64,000 bases of DNA from Sphaerolaimus hirsutus (GCA_964036195.1 OZ038459.1:20271206-20335205); one strand, 5' to 3'. Counted from the stretch's first letter, positions 10,856 to 24,146 are shown. Program-made: numbers and translations. The notes: generated by a model not told the origin, from the sequence alone.

Positions 10856-12307
10856 AAGTAGTGATGGAATGGCGTTGACAATTATTGTGTGGTGCGGCCC
10901 CAGCAAAAATGGTAGCAAAAGTTTTTGAAAACTGGCACAATTTTCTGAATATTGTTGTTAAGCACAATTTTTCTGATACCTTTCCATCACTTTGTATTCA
11001 CAGCATTATTTAGATCACAAAATGTAACGTTATCCAAAAAAACGTACATACATAGGGTTGGACAAAATGTTTTTAAGTTTGAAGTGTTGAAAAAAATTTT
11101 TTCAATGTGTGGGTTTGATGCTGTAGAGAATTTATGAGCGAATGAGTGAACTGAGTGATTTTTGAAAATCAACTTTTTATGGCAGTTTACTAAGCCCTTC
11201 GCTATTTTTTTGGGCAGACAAATGCACAATGGGGTTCATATCCAGCTAATGTACTTCCACATGCTTCTGAAGTGTGAAACATCCATCTCAATATATTATA
11301 ACTCTCTTTTAAGCATATGTGAGCACCCTGTGAATGCCCAAGTCAAATGTTGCCATATTGTGTGTAGGGACATTATAAAACGTTTGGCTGCAGTCTGCCA
11401 GAAAACGTTTTCACGTTTGAGCTTTTTTATAAAAAAAACTTTGAAAACACTTGTGCCAACCCTACATACATAAGCAAATACGTGTGGGATAATAAATAAC
11501 AGCAGAAATATACAACGACGGTTGCTGAAAACGTACAATCAAATTCCTGACATCCATGCAAAAGCATGATCTATGCATTTTTGCACTTGCATGGATGAAG
11601 ATCACTGAATAATCACAATTATTGCCATAAGCATAAGCTTCATGCAAAAGGCGGAACATAATTTTGCAGCACACAATTCTGTGAAACCTTTGGAAAAACA
11701 ACAAACAATAACATTTGACATTTAATTAAAACTCCCAACAGGAGTGCCGATGATAAATGAATAAGCCTGCGCACACTAGTTTTCGACTATAATTTCGATA
11801 ACTCATTAATCAGCTTTGAACGCATGTGAGTTTTCATAAATTAGGTGTCCGTCAACTAGTTGACGGAGATTAAACATCACACAGTCTAGAGAACTCAAAT
11901 GCGCTAAAGCTGATTTATATGTATTCGAAATTTGAGTTGAAAACTAGTGTGCCAATATAGCAATATCAGTCGAAAACAGCAAGCAACAAAAATAACTTAA
12001 TTGGCTGCATTTATAAGATAAATGAACAAAAAATTCCTGAAAGTTGCATAGACTTTCATAGAAAATTAAATGCCCTCATTTTTGAACCCGACTATTTTAT
12101 TGCGGTATACAATATGCATATAGGGGAATTCCACACTGTGTCAAGTGACAAGATAAATTTGACAAGAGAAGTTTGTCAAAATGACTAAAAAAAACTTCAT
12201 GGAAAACTGAGTTTATGAAATCACACATAAATCTCGTAAGGCTTTTTATCCCCTGACAAAGTGTGAAATTTGATAAATTGTTTTGATTGATAATTTGATT
12301 TCTCAAA
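10856..12307. other. Gene-poor stretch downstream of the TBC1D24-like gene
   Basis: It holds one palindromic MITE (11767-11955) and otherwise AT-rich sequence with no exon. A minus-strand AATAAA at 12101-12096 lies about 207 nt past the stop codon of the TBC1D24-like gene and is a candidate poly(A) signal. Confidence 0.45.
11767..11955. mobile_element. TAGTTTTCACACGAAATTTCG-family MITE
   Basis: Ends gcgcacactagttttcgact and agttgaaaactagtgtgcc, with inner aactcattaatcagctttga and its complement. Further copies at 16295, 31269 and 62869. Confidence 0.75.
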
Positions 12308-15300
12308 TCACTCTTCAGGTTCTAATTCTCCAGTTTCAGTAAAGCCATAAACAAAAAGTTGTTCAGTTTCGAAAATGGCACCCTCGCCGGCTAAAGGGGG
12401 ATTTTCGAATGTTTGACAGTGGGCCGTGGCAACTCTGGTCAAATCGTCCGCCACTGAGATGCCGTCGCCAGCGCTGAAAAAATGGTGACGTTTTTGTACG
12501 TTGGATATCGATGTGTTTCAGAAATGACGTTTTGAGCAGAAAAAATAATTGTTAATGGCGATCCCTGTGTGTCATGTGCATGTAAATAGGTAATATATTT
12601 TTTGTTAAAATTCTGGATCAATGAAGAATGTTGCTTTCAAAAATTATGCACCGTATTTACAGGTCCGGTGGCATCCCCAGGTGCCAGTCCCGAGCCCTGT
12701 AATTTCATGTGCCAACTGCCACGTAAAATGGCAAATTTTTTTTGTCAATTGTCATGTTCAATAATAAAACAGGTTGTAATTGACATTTTACATGATTTTG
12801 ACACTTGTATTTATACGTTACAGGGCTCGGGACCGGGGTTCAAGTAAGGGGAAGAGCGGTTGCCTGCCGGCGATCACCTAACTAAATACTTATCACGTTG
12901 AGAGCCGCATGTCGCAGGATATGTCAATTTTTCAGCCATCTATCTGGTTAAGAGCATCTATTCAGTAATCCTATTTACAGAGAACCCCCCCCCCAATAAA
13001 ACCACACTTAAAAGCTGAACCATACAAAGCAAAAAAAATCAACCGACCCCCCTCCAATTTTCATCCAATCATTGCCGGCGGCCTGAAACAACTCCTGGCC
13101 GTGCGTTGTTTTGACCACATTGTCGCTTCCGACCCAAGTGTATCTAATGGGCTTAGCGGTGGCATTCACGGGTGAAATTAGTCGGAATAAAAAACACTGC
13201 CCGTTGCCGAAATAGGTGGTTTTTTGTCGGTGTCTTTGAATGCGTTCCGACCAAGCGACTGAGCAGTAGGCGCCGAATAACTGTGAAGGGGGGGGGGGTG
13301 AAATGTCAATATTTGGAACTTTACTTGGAAACTTGACATGATGTATTGTGACATAGTATTGAATCAGAATACAGAATCGGATTTGTTTTTGGGATTTTCA
13401 GTCCCGATCACGATCCCTCAATCCCAACAACGAAATCCCAACATTACTATTTCGATCCCGAAATTTTCAACCCCCAGTCCCGATCCCGAATTTTTTTACA
13501 TAATCCCGATCACAGAAGAAATTGCCAACTTTACTAAATCACGTTTTGCACTGACGCGACGCCTTTTGCACTGAGAAGTGTGAACAGAAACCTACAGTGT
13601 CAAATTTATGCCACATTTCTGGCATACAGTTGTGTTTTTGACCATTTTTATTTCACACATTGATGAAAAACCTGTAATATCAGAATTCAAAATCCCCCAG
13701 CCAAACGCAATCTCCCTACTCACATATCCATTGGAAGTTCGCCAAATCCACAGCGTAGGTTCATACCTCTGCACTCGCTGCCACAACTGCGTAAAACTGG
13801 TGCCGTGCTCGTCGAGCGAAAACAACAGCACCGGTTCCAACAAAGTGACGGGCGCCGGCAACCAAGACTGCACCGTGAGTGCCTGGAATTTTCTATTTTT
13901 ATTTTTCGGAAGAGTTTTTAAAAAGTTTTTTTTCCACCTCCCCAAAGCGACCACATCCCTTGCACCGCATCCACACATCCACCCAAAACACATCCCTCAA
14001 TCAACCTACAAAATGAACCCACAGAGGCGCGTGAGAGCCACACGGACACACTTCGACTAGCCAGCCAGCAGCCCAGCAGCCTCCAGCCAGCGCGCCCGCA
14101 CCCGGTACATGCAGCTGTAGGGCGCCCGCCCTACACTGCCCTACACACACTGTCGATTACACGGTGGTTCGCCTGTCGGGTCGAGTGACGGGCAAAACAG
14201 AGATTAGAGATAGCGTGGATGTTAGGGCTCGGAATTGACCCGACAAAACGAAGGCCCTAACACGCCCCATGCGGGAAAGGGGTTCCCATCGTTGTGGTGG
14301 GCCAGTGTCCAGACTGTTTTGAAGCCACATTTGGCTACACGCCAGGTCGAATTTACAGCCACAGCTACGAAATACGACTGGCACTGGACATGTCATGGCG
14401 CTATAATGGCGCCAGAATTGCGCCATTACGGGTTCCTATTGACAGTTAACAGCTTGTATAGATATTGCAGAGATAATTTTCAGGGTGGGACTGGGGGTTT
14501 CATATGGCACTTTTAAGGTGTAGAGGGCAAAAACGGTTGATTTAATGAAAATAGTTGGAAATAGGTGAAAATGTTTGAAAGTGAAAATTGCCAAAAAGAA
14601 AACAAAAATAAGGACTTACAAGCTAAAAAGTGTGCAAGTGCACAAAAAACAGCCGTAGCGTTTCGGTGTGCCCCATCAGCCCATTCAAGCTAGCACTCGA
14701 CCCAATAACCACCATGTAAAACAACCTAATCCACACAACCTAATCCACCCCAGGGACGTAGCCAGGATATTTGAGCGGGGGGGGCGGATTGTATACGGAG
14801 CCCGGCGAACGGGGGGGGGCGGCGCCCCCCCCCCTAAAATTTTACCCCTGTTGTAGGGGATTGACGCCATGGCGATGGCGCCACGCCATGGCGTCACTGG
14901 CGTTGGCATTGGCGCCAAAACAGCAGTATACGCCTGTATTTTACAGGCATATACAGCGACATGGACAGAAATTGAGTCCATTTTCACTGGCTTTTAGGCC
15001 GCGGAGACTGGTCAGCCAAAAAAATCTGTTGTGAAGGGAGAATGCGCGCTTGCGCGCAAAAATTTTTCAAACTGTCGACAAAAGCGTCGTCTGAAAGTGC
15101 CATTTCTGGCACATTTTTTGGTCCGGCCCGGGAAGGGGGGGGGCGGCCGCCCCCCCCGCCCCCCCCCCCCCCTGGCTACGTCCTTGATCCACCCCCAACC
15201 CCCCTCGCAGCCCCACCACAATCCAACTCGTTCACCATGAGCTTCATCGTGGTGCTGCTGATCCTGGTCGTGCTCGGCGTGGGCGGCTACTTCGGCTACG

Positions 15301-18300
15301 ACTACTACCAGAAGAACATGGCCCATGGCGGGGGTGCCCACCAGTAAATGTGTTGGTGAGCGGGGGTGACAGTGTGTGGTTGATTGATGGGTGAATGATG
15401 GTTGTGAAGTAACCCCCTTGAATAACACCCCCCCCCCCGTTATATGAGCGTGGACAGAATTATCCCCCACTGATGGAAGAATATTGCATCTCCTTTAAAA
15501 AAACAATCGAAGCCAGACAAAGCAAAAGATGCAATCGAATGTGCACTACCAATGCAGACAAGACATGTATCTTGAAATAAATTGAATCAAATAACCCCCC
15601 CCCCCCAAAAAAAAAAGATAACAATTCTGCAGGGGAATTATTCTAGAAAATTCTAGTAATTCTCAAATTTCTACTGCCCACACAGAGTGAAAGGAAGTCA
15701 AGAGTTATGCGGCGGTCCGGCGGCGCTTTGATCTTGTGATAAGTGTTATTTCGCGGCGCCATGCCCCCGATCTGATCACGATTTCTTATCCACTAATGAT
15801 CACTCATTTCGAGAATGAAACTGTGCCGGACAAAAGATGATTCGTTGGCAACACGCCAGAGAAATGTAAAAAGCGAAGAGCTGACGGTAGCAAAAGTTGG
15901 AAGCAAATCGCTGAACAAGCGCACCGAATACGATAAAGCTGGAGCCAATTCTCCTAGCCGCGATAGAAACGATTTTAATCTACAATCGACAACAATTACT
16001 TGCCGCTTATAACAAGACAAGCCGCTAAAATTGTTCCATGCAATTCTAAAGCTTGAAGACCCCACGTGCCATTGGGCCCACACACGCTAGTTGACATCGG
16101 CATAAAATGTCAACTGGTGCCGGTCCCTATTCAAAGCTTGCTAACGAGCCGACGAATAACGTTCAAACACAAGCTTGGGAACGGAACCAGTTGACATTTG
16201 ATGTCGATGTCAACTAGCGTGTGTGGGGCCATTAACAGCGACATGAAAATGCTGCGCAGCAACGGTGCGGTGAGGCGGCTTCAAATATCCCAAGTGCCTG
16301 CGCATAGTTTTCACACGACATTTCGAAAAGTCACAAATCAGCTTAGAACGAATTTGAGTTTTCTACAATGAGGTAGCCGTCAAGTACAGTTGACTGAAAT
16401 TAAAAATGACTTGTTGTGGAAATCTCAAACACGTTGAAAGCTCAAAATTTCGTGTGAAACCTAGTGTGCGCAGAGCCAAAGTAACACATCCACACGAAGA
16501 AAATCATCCATCACTCACCATGGCCGCGTCCACGCCCCTCAATTCGCCCAACAATTCCACCAAGCCCGCATTCAGCGACATCGACGCCTTTGCCAAATTG
16601 TAACTGGACACTTTTTGGCCCCGTTCCAAATCGTCGTTCAGACGTCGCTCCAATTCGCTCGCCTGTTGCGCCTTGTGAATCGACGACATTTTTAGATTGC
16701 GAATCGAGAAGGCCAGCTGCGAGCGATATTTTTAAATGGTAAAGTATAAAAAATGAGACAAAAATATTGATTTTGGCCGCCCGCCGTATTGAACTCACAC
16801 ACGCTAGTTGACATCGCAAATTCGTGTCAACTAAAAACACCACTTTTTTAAAAAGCATCACACTTAAGAGAAACAATAAAAATCAAAATGTCACGATATA
16901 AAATTAACTATGCTCACATCACATGATTAGCCAAACTTTAGTTGACACGAATTTTGATGTCAACTATTTAGTGCGTGTAACCCATTACCCAAAAACCAAA
17001 CAGGTAGCCAACCTTCATAAACTTATCCGGCGTCACCGTAATAGTTCTACAATGCAATCTGATATCCTCGGAAACCTCTTCAATACTCAATTTCCCGCGC
17101 GATTTCAAACTTCCATCGGACTTTCTCCGGCGATGCCACGAGTGTAGGGCCGCCAGGGCGGAACGAAAGAGTACCTTTTGACCTTCGAACAGGAAACAGT
17201 CGATTACGCGCACCTGCGTAAAAATAAGTGTGTAAATTTAATTGTGATTAAATAATTGTTGAGTATTGAGAGGGGAGGGAAGGAATGACCTATTTTACGC
17301 GGATTTTTGAACGGGAACGCATATTTTTCAATTGCCGCGTGAAGTGCAATAAAAAACATTATTGAATATTCGAACTGGTTCTTGAAATAATTGTATTTCA
17401 CTTTACATGATGGTCGCCCAGTCTGACAAGTAGTTAAACGTTTCCATGCACAATTGATAACAATGGAAATTCAGAGGGCCTTTTTCCTAGCGAAAAAAAC
17501 ACTATCGGCTGGCTAGCGAGAAATGTCCAGTTAATTGAGAATTTAACAGTGAAACGAAATACAAATAGGCATAAAGTGACAAAACCGAAATGTAAAAAAG
17601 AATGAAATGTTCTTAAATCAGTCAGGAAAAATACCCTTTTTTACAGACAGGTATTGCTTTCCGTGAAGGCTGCCAAAGTTTCTTTATTTACTCAGCACTT
17701 ATTATTGACTTACTCGTGGGTTGGACTGTTCTGTTGGCGATATATTATCGTCCGACGACATTTCAGTGGTTTCACTTTGATCCGAAATGATAGCGAAGCG
17801 TCGTTTTTTCCCAGATTTGGGCATAAAGTTGAATGGAAAAACTAAAGTATTCAAATGCTGGGGTGAATTCAAATTGCGCGCCAAAAAATAACTTGCTATA
17901 CAGGGTCAATTTCGAAATTGCGCAATAATTAAATTTCTTATTTCTTCTAATGAGAATAATTGCAGTGCCTAAGCAATAATAACGGCAAAAGCACGCTGTA
18001 AGCTAGCTATGCGCGATAGACACAAAAACGAGTCGATCTAAAGTGCCAATAAAGCAGAGTTGCGAAGGTGTATTTACACTTACCCGAAATACCCGGGTAA
18101 ATGGGTATTTATATTTACCCTTACACTTACACTTTCATAAAATACCCGTACACTTTGTTTACACTTTCCTGGGCAAAATACCCGGATACAGAAAGTGTAT
18201 TTTTTTAATTTCAGATGGCCCTGTTTGAAGCATTTGAGGAGGCATAAAACTAAGTCATGTACAAAAAATAACTGCACAGTGCACACATGCAGTTATGCAT

Positions 18301-21300
18301 TGAATGTAGAAAATATAGCAAATGTACAAACGTGCACCAGCTCCAACCTTTGATCAGTACTCATGGTATTCTACAGTTTCATCATACTTTGTAAAAAAGA
18401 CAAGATCAATTTCACCTGCTGGACACTGGCTTTTGCACTGACATTATTGCTGTATGTCCATTCTTGTATTTAAACAGTGTGTATCACATAGCTTAATCAG
18501 TAAAATATCAACACTGAAAACGTGCCATTATTACGCAACTTCATACCACTAAATTTGTTACAGTCTGAAATGTTTCATACGGCTGTTCATACAGCAGTAA
18601 AATGTGAACTAATGCATGAAAATGATAAATAAATTGATCTAAAGGTGAAAACAGTGGTGTTTTCTTATGCTCAACAGTGAGAGCTCTTTCTAAAAATTTT
18701 TTTACACTTACACTTTTTTTACACTTTCCTAGGTATTTTAAAAATACCTTACACTTACAGTATCCATACTCAAAATTTGGAAAGTGTATCTACGCTTACA
18801 CTTACACTTTCCAAAAATACCGGTATTTTAACAACTCTGCAATAAAGTACCAAAAAAGTTTTTGAATCGACATAAATTTACCAACCGTGTGCTCAAATGG
18901 CAGATCCGAAAACAGCCACGCCTTCCACTCGGCAAAAACGTCAATTAATTCGCTGTCGTCACTGTGACGGGTCACTTTTCGCAGATATTTGAAAGAATCC
19001 ATCTGTAAATTGAAGAAAATAACGAATTTGAAATAAAACAAGAACAACAACAACAAATTAGCGCAAAAGTATCCGAAAGTTCGATAATATAAATAAGTAT
19101 TTTGACTCCCGGGAAAGGGGGGGGGGGGGTTGGAAGTTACCCCCCCCAAATCGTCCAGCTATATCTACCACGAATGAAGGCAATTTTGTTGGTTACTATC
19201 CCCTGAACCCCGCCATCCAAATCTGCCAGCTATCTAGCATCCGGAGCGATTTTTTGGCCAGCGAGTCAATCAAGCCGAGTATCCAAAAACCCCAAAACCC
19301 TCAAAATTCCCAACCTTATATTTCTTGGCCAGCTTCCAAATTGTACGTCTACTCGCAGTGACAGCGATATCAGTCTGCAATAGGAAGGCGGCCCTGCGTT
19401 CGAGCAGTTGCAGCACGCAGCAGTAGGCCGATTCCTCGTCCATGTAGTGCAGCAGCGCCGCCGCCAGCGGGTATAGGATCTGAATTTGGGTGATTTTTCT
19501 AAATTTGAAAAAAATGTTTGATAATTTTTGGGTGATTTTAAGGTGTATAAAAACTATTAGTGGTAATTTGATTTGATTTTCAGGCTCAGGGTTCGTGTCC
19601 ATGTCGCTGATCATGATACTGATCAATGGGCCCACACACTAGTTGACATTGCAAATTCCTGTCAACTTAATGCCAACTAAAAACCACAACTACCTCAAAA
19701 GCATCACAGTTAACAGGTGAGCATTGCGTCAGGAAATAAAAATAGCTATGCTCTATCACAGGGAAGTTGAAATAACACGATTAGTTAAAATTTAGTTAAG
19801 TTTACCCAGTTGACACGAATTTTGATGTCAACTGGTGCCTGCCCATTGAAATGATCCGTAGGAAACTTAACAACCCTCAAGCAAAATAAACTTTTCGTCA
19901 CTCTATCAAACTTATCAAACAACCTACCCGTAATAAAAAAGAAAGAAAAAACCCGGAACCCGACCCGAACCGGAATGCATGTGAAATCGGGTCGGACGTG
20001 TTCCACGACGGCTAGCACCCTGCGCAGCGCCTTGCGACCGTCGGTGGTCAGCTTGTAGTCGGTGACGATGGCGCCGCTGGACACCGAGCAGGCGGGCGGC
20101 CGCAGTTGACATTCGAGCAGACCTAAGATTTTTTTGGATATTTGGATGGAAAATATGGTAGTGAGAATATTGTGTGGAAATTTTATGAATTTCTTCAATT
20201 AAATACAGCGCTAAATATAACATTTCCGTTGCAAGAAAGGATCGGGCATGTTTGAATTGTCATGACAAATTTTGAACCATATGCTGAGCATGGGCAGCTG
20301 TTGACCTAGATAAAGTTAGTACTTGTTAAATTTCAACTGAGACAACCAACAAAATAGGAGATCCATCAATAGTGGTATACTCCGCTTACTTTACACCTTG
20401 CACGCGTGGTTCCAGCTGGAAGTGTGCCAACGATGGTTAACGCGTGCGAGTTTTATTAAAAGATGACAAAATTGATTGTTGTTATAGTGTTATTCATTAA
20501 CATATACACATCGATGAATTTTTTTCATCTTTTTACGGAAATCACATGATTTAATGATCATTGGCACGCTTCCAACACGAGACAAATCAGTGCGAGGGCA
20601 GAGTATCATGTACGCCGAGTATACATAGTGATGTAAAAGCTCCATGGCGCTAGCGTCAAAGCAAAAGTGCCATGGCGCTTTTGGCGCTTGGCGCATTTTG
20701 CTGTGGCGCTATTGGTGTTTAGCAGTTGGTGGTTAGAACAGCGCCATGACGCATTTGGCGCTTCGCGCCACTGTTGGCGCTTTGTACATCAGATGTTTGC
20801 GAAAAAACTACATTCCCTCGAAAAATACCCCCACACGAACCGGCAGATTGCAATCTAGCCAAAGTCTCTCTGAAAACCGCCGTGCGACCAGTGTGATCTC
20901 GATCATTGCACAATTCCCGCCACAATTCCGACCGAATTCGGTGGGTAGACGGCCAGTCGTTTGAGCGGAGAAACTTTTTTACCTGCGAATGTCGGGTTAT
21001 GGTAGTTGGATTACGGTAGTTTTAGGTGGTTTTGGTTTTGAATATGCAGTGGATAGGTTGATACAAATTTGTTCATCGGAGCTGCAGGCAATTTGCGTGT
21101 TTCAGGTGTCATAAATAAAAAAATTGTGTGGATACCGGTATAAATAATAAAAAATACATATTTCTATCGATTATACATAAATCAGAGTGGAAATCTCACC
21201 GCCAATTTCGCTCTGGATAAAAATTTCCCACTTGTCACAAAATGGCCAATTTTTTCGCTTCGAATGGCGAAAAACTTCTCGGCGCCATATAAACAATCGA

Positions 21301-21406
21301 CAGATTGACTAAAACCGCTACTCCCACTGGATGTGGAGGGAAACGGCGATCTCAAATCATCCAGAGACATGGAAATGGAACTTAGCGCCGGCGGTCGGGA
21401 ACTCAT
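12308..21406 (-). CDS. TBC1D24: TBC1D24/Skywalker-like TBC-TLDc protein, complete
   Basis: A Rab-GAP-fold (TBC) plus TLDc protein; TBC1D24 and fly Skywalker act in endosomal and synaptic-vesicle traffic. Ten minus-strand exons join in phase: 21406-21200, 20982-20829, 20122-19971, 19479-19315, 19002-18886, 17213-17013, 16716-16519, 13867-13724, 13280-13048, 12473-12308. They total 1737 nt or 578 residues (human TBC1D24 is 559). All introns are GT-AG. The start is ATG 21406 (MSSRPPALSS); residues 1-60 are Ser-rich. TBC, about 70-330: NDWPSTHRIRSELWREL, AALLHYMDEESAYCC, FAEWKAWLFSDLPFEH, VIDCFLFEGQKVLFRSALA. The classical IxxDxxR arginine-finger motif is not visible, as in known TBC1D24 proteins. 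TLDc, about 398-575: SWLPAPVTLLEPVLLFS, LFGAYCSVAWSER, YFGNGQCFLFRL, KIGGG, TAHCQTFENPPLAGEG, ending FTETGELEPEE. The frame is intact although its introns carry several MITEs. One donor (GTCGGT at 13047) is weak but required by phase. Orthology is by remembered similarity. Confidence 0.93.
12681..12838. mobile_element. Introner-family element inside a TBC1D24-like intron
   Basis: Begins ccag|gtgccagtcccgagccc and ends cagggctcgggaccgggg, with gtcaattgtcatg words between. It occupies only part of the intron 13047-12474, so here it is a passenger and does not supply both splice sites. Confidence 0.65.
14751..15186. mobile_element. hAT-like MITE, tip CAGGGACGTAGCC, duplication ATCCACCC
   Basis: ATCCACCC occurs at 14743-14750 and 15187-15194, exactly flanking CAGGGACGTAGCCAGG and CCTGGCTACGTCCTTG. 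The arms contain runs of G or C, a short gcgccatggcg palindrome and gcgcgcttgcgcgc. It lies in the intron between the exons at 16519 and 13867. Confidence 0.9.
16078..16233. mobile_element. GTTGACA-family MITE
   Basis: Ends gggcccacacacgctagttg and caactagcgtgtgtggggcc. GCCATT stands outside both ends, a partial duplication. It lies in the TBC1D24-like intron, 60 bp from a MITE of the TAGTTTTCAC family. Confidence 0.8.
16295..16476. mobile_element. TAGTTTTCAC-family MITE
   Basis: Ends ctgcgcatagttttcacacg and cgtgtgaaacctagtgtgcg, with inner gaaaagtcacaaatcagctt and its diverged complement. It ends about 43 bases past the donor of the exon 16716-16519 and forms the start of that intron. Confidence 0.75.
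16792..16985. mobile_element. GTTGACA-family MITE filling most of a 296-nt intron
   Basis: Ends aactcacacacgctagttga and caactatttagtgcgtgtaa. It lies between the exons ending at 17013 and beginning at 16716, taking up two thirds of that intron. Confidence 0.75.
18055..18839. mobile_element. hAT-like element with TTACACTTACAC arms, duplication CAATAAAG
   Basis: CAATAAAG at 18047-18054 and 18840-18847 exactly flanks CAGAGTTGCGAAGG and ACAACTCTG. The arms are rows of tttacacttacactttcc with gggtatttt; the 500-bp centre is unique sequence. An inverted, diverged copy is at 28340-29128. It lies between the exons ending at 18886 and starting at 17213. Confidence 0.92.
19117..19250. repeat. GGGGTTACCCCC / CCAGCTATCTA repeat
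   Basis: A G-run followed by ttggaagttacccccccaaatcg and ccagctatct words. The same arrangement is at 36230-36350 and 45325-45510. It is probably the end of another palindromic element; I cannot define its borders. Confidence 0.45.
19628..19846. mobile_element. GTTGACA-family MITE
   Basis: Starts caatgggcccacacactagt and ends gatgtcaactggtgcctgcc, with inner gcaaattcctgtcaact and its complement. It lies in the intron between the exons ending at 19971 and beginning at 19479. Confidence 0.7.
20636..20795. repeat. GCGCC-array palindrome (short copy)
   Basis: Begins tagtgatgtaaaagctccat and ends ggcgctttgtacatca with gcgccatggcgcttttggcg words between. It is a small member of the family that bounds the 3.35-kb element at 23858-27209. 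It lies in the intron between exons 2 and 3 of the TBC1D24-like gene. Confidence 0.65.
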
Positions 21407-22968
21407 TTTCGAACTCAAAACTAATAGTCAACTGAATATTAAATCGTTTTTCTTTTGATGTCCAGCCGGACAAACACAGCCGCGTCTCATATGACCGTGA
21501 GAAAATGAGAAAACACGTCGGAAAGTTATCGCCACCGGTTTTATAGTGCGGTTTAGTGGCTCGCCAGCCCACTCAGTTTGCACTGGAAATTATGTATTGC
21601 TCTTATCGAAAAGTGGCTTAGTTCCGCCGCTTGGAGTTTGTTTGCACTAGCAATAAATGGACGCAGACTTGAATAGTGATGGGAATTTTTTTTACGTTCA
21701 AGCGCCAATTTATAAGAGAGGTGTTGAAAAATGAGACAAGATAAGTAGAACGAGAGTAAAAGTACTTTCGGTACTTACTGAGACCATCGGTAAACATTAC
21801 GGTAAATTTTCATATTTACCGGTGATTACCGGTACCGTAAGTCCAACAAAGCTAGTGTTGAGTGGCTGGACAAGTGCTAAATAAAACAAAACATTTCCAG
21901 GTGACATGACAACGCAACTGTTAAATTTATCAGGTGTCATGACAACGCAACTGTCAGGTAAATACAGCATTTCCTCGGTACACCCCCAGGGGGTATATTA
22001 TTTCGCCAGAAAATTATGAAGGGGGTTTATTCGAGGGGTAGAAGACGCGTGCATCGATGTAAAAAACGCAGAACAGTTGACAACCACAGTTGACAATCAA
22101 AAATAGGATTCTTGACATGAAACAAAACAAAGCAATTAATTTTGGTAAAGTGCGTTGGTTCCAGCGCTATCGCGTTATCAATTTTTATCGCTCAGTATGA
22201 AAACAAATTCTAATTGGATTGGCATTACTAAATGTAAGAAGTTTAAGAGCAGTTTATTTGTATAGGAAATGACTGCGCCAGAGATTATTTACACCACGCG
22301 CACACTTATAAAAGTTTTCCCTTCACACCTACTCATATTTTTTAAAACAGGGGGGTTAAGCCGGTTTCGGGGTGTTGTGGGTTTCCAAAAACAGCTTTTT
22401 AAAGTGAGAAGTGCGCAAAGTGTATAAAGTTGTGTTTTTATTATTTATAATGATAAGAAAACAGAAGCCAATCCCAGCTGAAACCACAAAAAAAGAAAAC
22501 AGAAGCCAATCCCAGCTGAAACCACAAAGTTCTTATCTATGTGAGAAATTTCCCCATTTTATTTGTGTTTTTTTCCGCTGTTATTTTTCGATTTTTATTC
22601 CAAGACCGTTAATTTTCAGCTAAAATTGCCAATAGCGAACCCTGGAAAATAAAAATAGGTAAAAGTAGAATGTTTGGCTTCCCTACACCATATCTACTCA
22701 CTTGACAAGGTGCCAGGTTGTGCCATCGTTTTCACATATTTACACAGTGATAACACTGGAAAAAGAACAGATGACCTACTGTGACTTGCTAAAACTGGAA
22801 ACCGCAAAAATAAAAGAGGATGCCTTGAAAAATTATCAATTGTTTGGCAACGTAAAATGGGCGAATAAACACTGGACATCAAACACCCCTGGACATTTGA
22901 GTGTGAGACGTTTGCATAAAACATCCCTGGACATCTGTACACATGGGCTGAATTTAAAGAACCCAAGG
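21407..22968. other. Upstream region of the TBC1D24-like gene; no exon seen
   Basis: This should hold the 5' UTR and promoter of the minus-strand gene; I see no reliable TATA or initiator. It contains a direct duplication of ggtgtcatgacaacgcaactg-like sequence near 21900-21955, a CCTCGAATAA-type fragment near 21970, and a perfect tandem repeat of agaagccaatcccagctgaa near 22463-22530. Confidence 0.45.
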
Positions 22969-23142
22969 GCAGTCCCAAGCCCTGTAAAGTGTGAAGTAAA
23001 GTGTCAAATGTAAAGTCAAATGCAAAGTAAAGTGTCAATCGAAACAAAAAAGAAAAGATTTTATTACTGAACTTTGCATGACAATTGACAGTTTACTTTG
23101 CATTTGACTTTACATTTGACACTTTACAGGGCTTGGGACTGC
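22969..23142. mobile_element. Introner-family element (about 170 bp)
   Basis: Near-perfect palindrome: gcagtcccaagccctgtaaa on the left, tttacagggcttgggactgc on the right, with tcaaatgtaaagtcaaatgc arrays. There is no exon around it, so this is an intergenic copy and useful as a family consensus. Confidence 0.8.
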
Positions 23143-23857
23143 CACCATGTCTCCCATTTGCCAGTTTCTGGACAGTGCCCAACTGTTGCCGATACTCCAT
23201 TGGCATCACGATGGCTGCAACTGTTATGCATGCAACCGCATAGCCGGCATCACAATTTTAGTGGCACCACTTCACGAGCAATCAATGCACAGTGGGTATT
23301 TCCCCCTGATAACTCCCATGTTACGCATTACATTTGCACTATGGTACAGAAAACACAGGTCCAGTGCACTATCATCCTGAGTACCCATGGGGTTAGTGCC
23401 CTATTGCATTCTCCCATTTTGATATTTGCCTGTAAGCCTTGCTGTGCTGCTGACAAGTTAAAACACAGATAATTTCAGATTTGCAATGGAAATATCACAG
23501 AAGCCCACTGAAACCAGACACCAAACATTTGTACTTGATAAATGACAGTTTTTATGTGTTCATCCAGAAGTTCATCAAAATGTCAGGTGTAAACATTTGC
23601 CAAACCCTGGCAAACATGTGAAAAACACCACTCTTGGAACAACAACTCAGCATTGACATCAATTGAGTGAGTGCTGCGAAATACCCACATTGGTGCAGAC
23701 TTATCAGATGCATGTGCTAGGATGTCCAGGGAGTTTTATGTCAACTGCACACGCGTAAATGTCCAGCAGGAGTGTTGAATCTCATGATTTAGAAGTGTCA
23801 TGATTGAGACAAGTGCGAAGCACCGGGAGGCTCTAGTGCTCAAACTTGGTTCAGGGG
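23143..23857. other. No gene seen
   Basis: Non-repetitive sequence with no exon I can support. Short open frames exist but lack splice sites and family features. Confidence 0.4.
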
Positions 23858-24146
23858 TAGTGATGTAAAAGCGCCATGGCGCTGGCGTCTGGCGCTAGCG
23901 CCAAAGCAAAAAGCGCCATGGCGCTTTTGGCGCTTGGCGCTAAAATGCTCTGGCGCCATTGGCGCTTGGCGCCATGCTTCCGAAAGGCGCCATGGCGCTT
24001 TTGGCGCTTGGCGCTATTTTCCGGTGGCGCCAGTGGCGCTTGGCGCTAGCATTTGAAAAAGCGCCAAAAAATGGCCAGAGAATGAAAAATTTGCGCTGCG
24101 GTAACTGACTGCGAATTGCGTATGCTCGACGGCCAATACATTTTAT

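Noticed and set aside
13608-14060. 150-codon plus-strand open frame
   Set aside because: It is antisense to the TLDc exon 13867-13724, which matches TBC1D24 in the minus strand and in phase.
15012-15470. Open frames around a G/C-run repeat, including a peptide MSFIVVLLILVVLGVGGYFGYDYY on the plus strand
   Set aside because: A short membrane-like peptide starts at 15237 just outside the MITE, but there is no partner exon or known family; it lies in an intron of the opposite-strand gene. Possibly worth a transcript check, not called.
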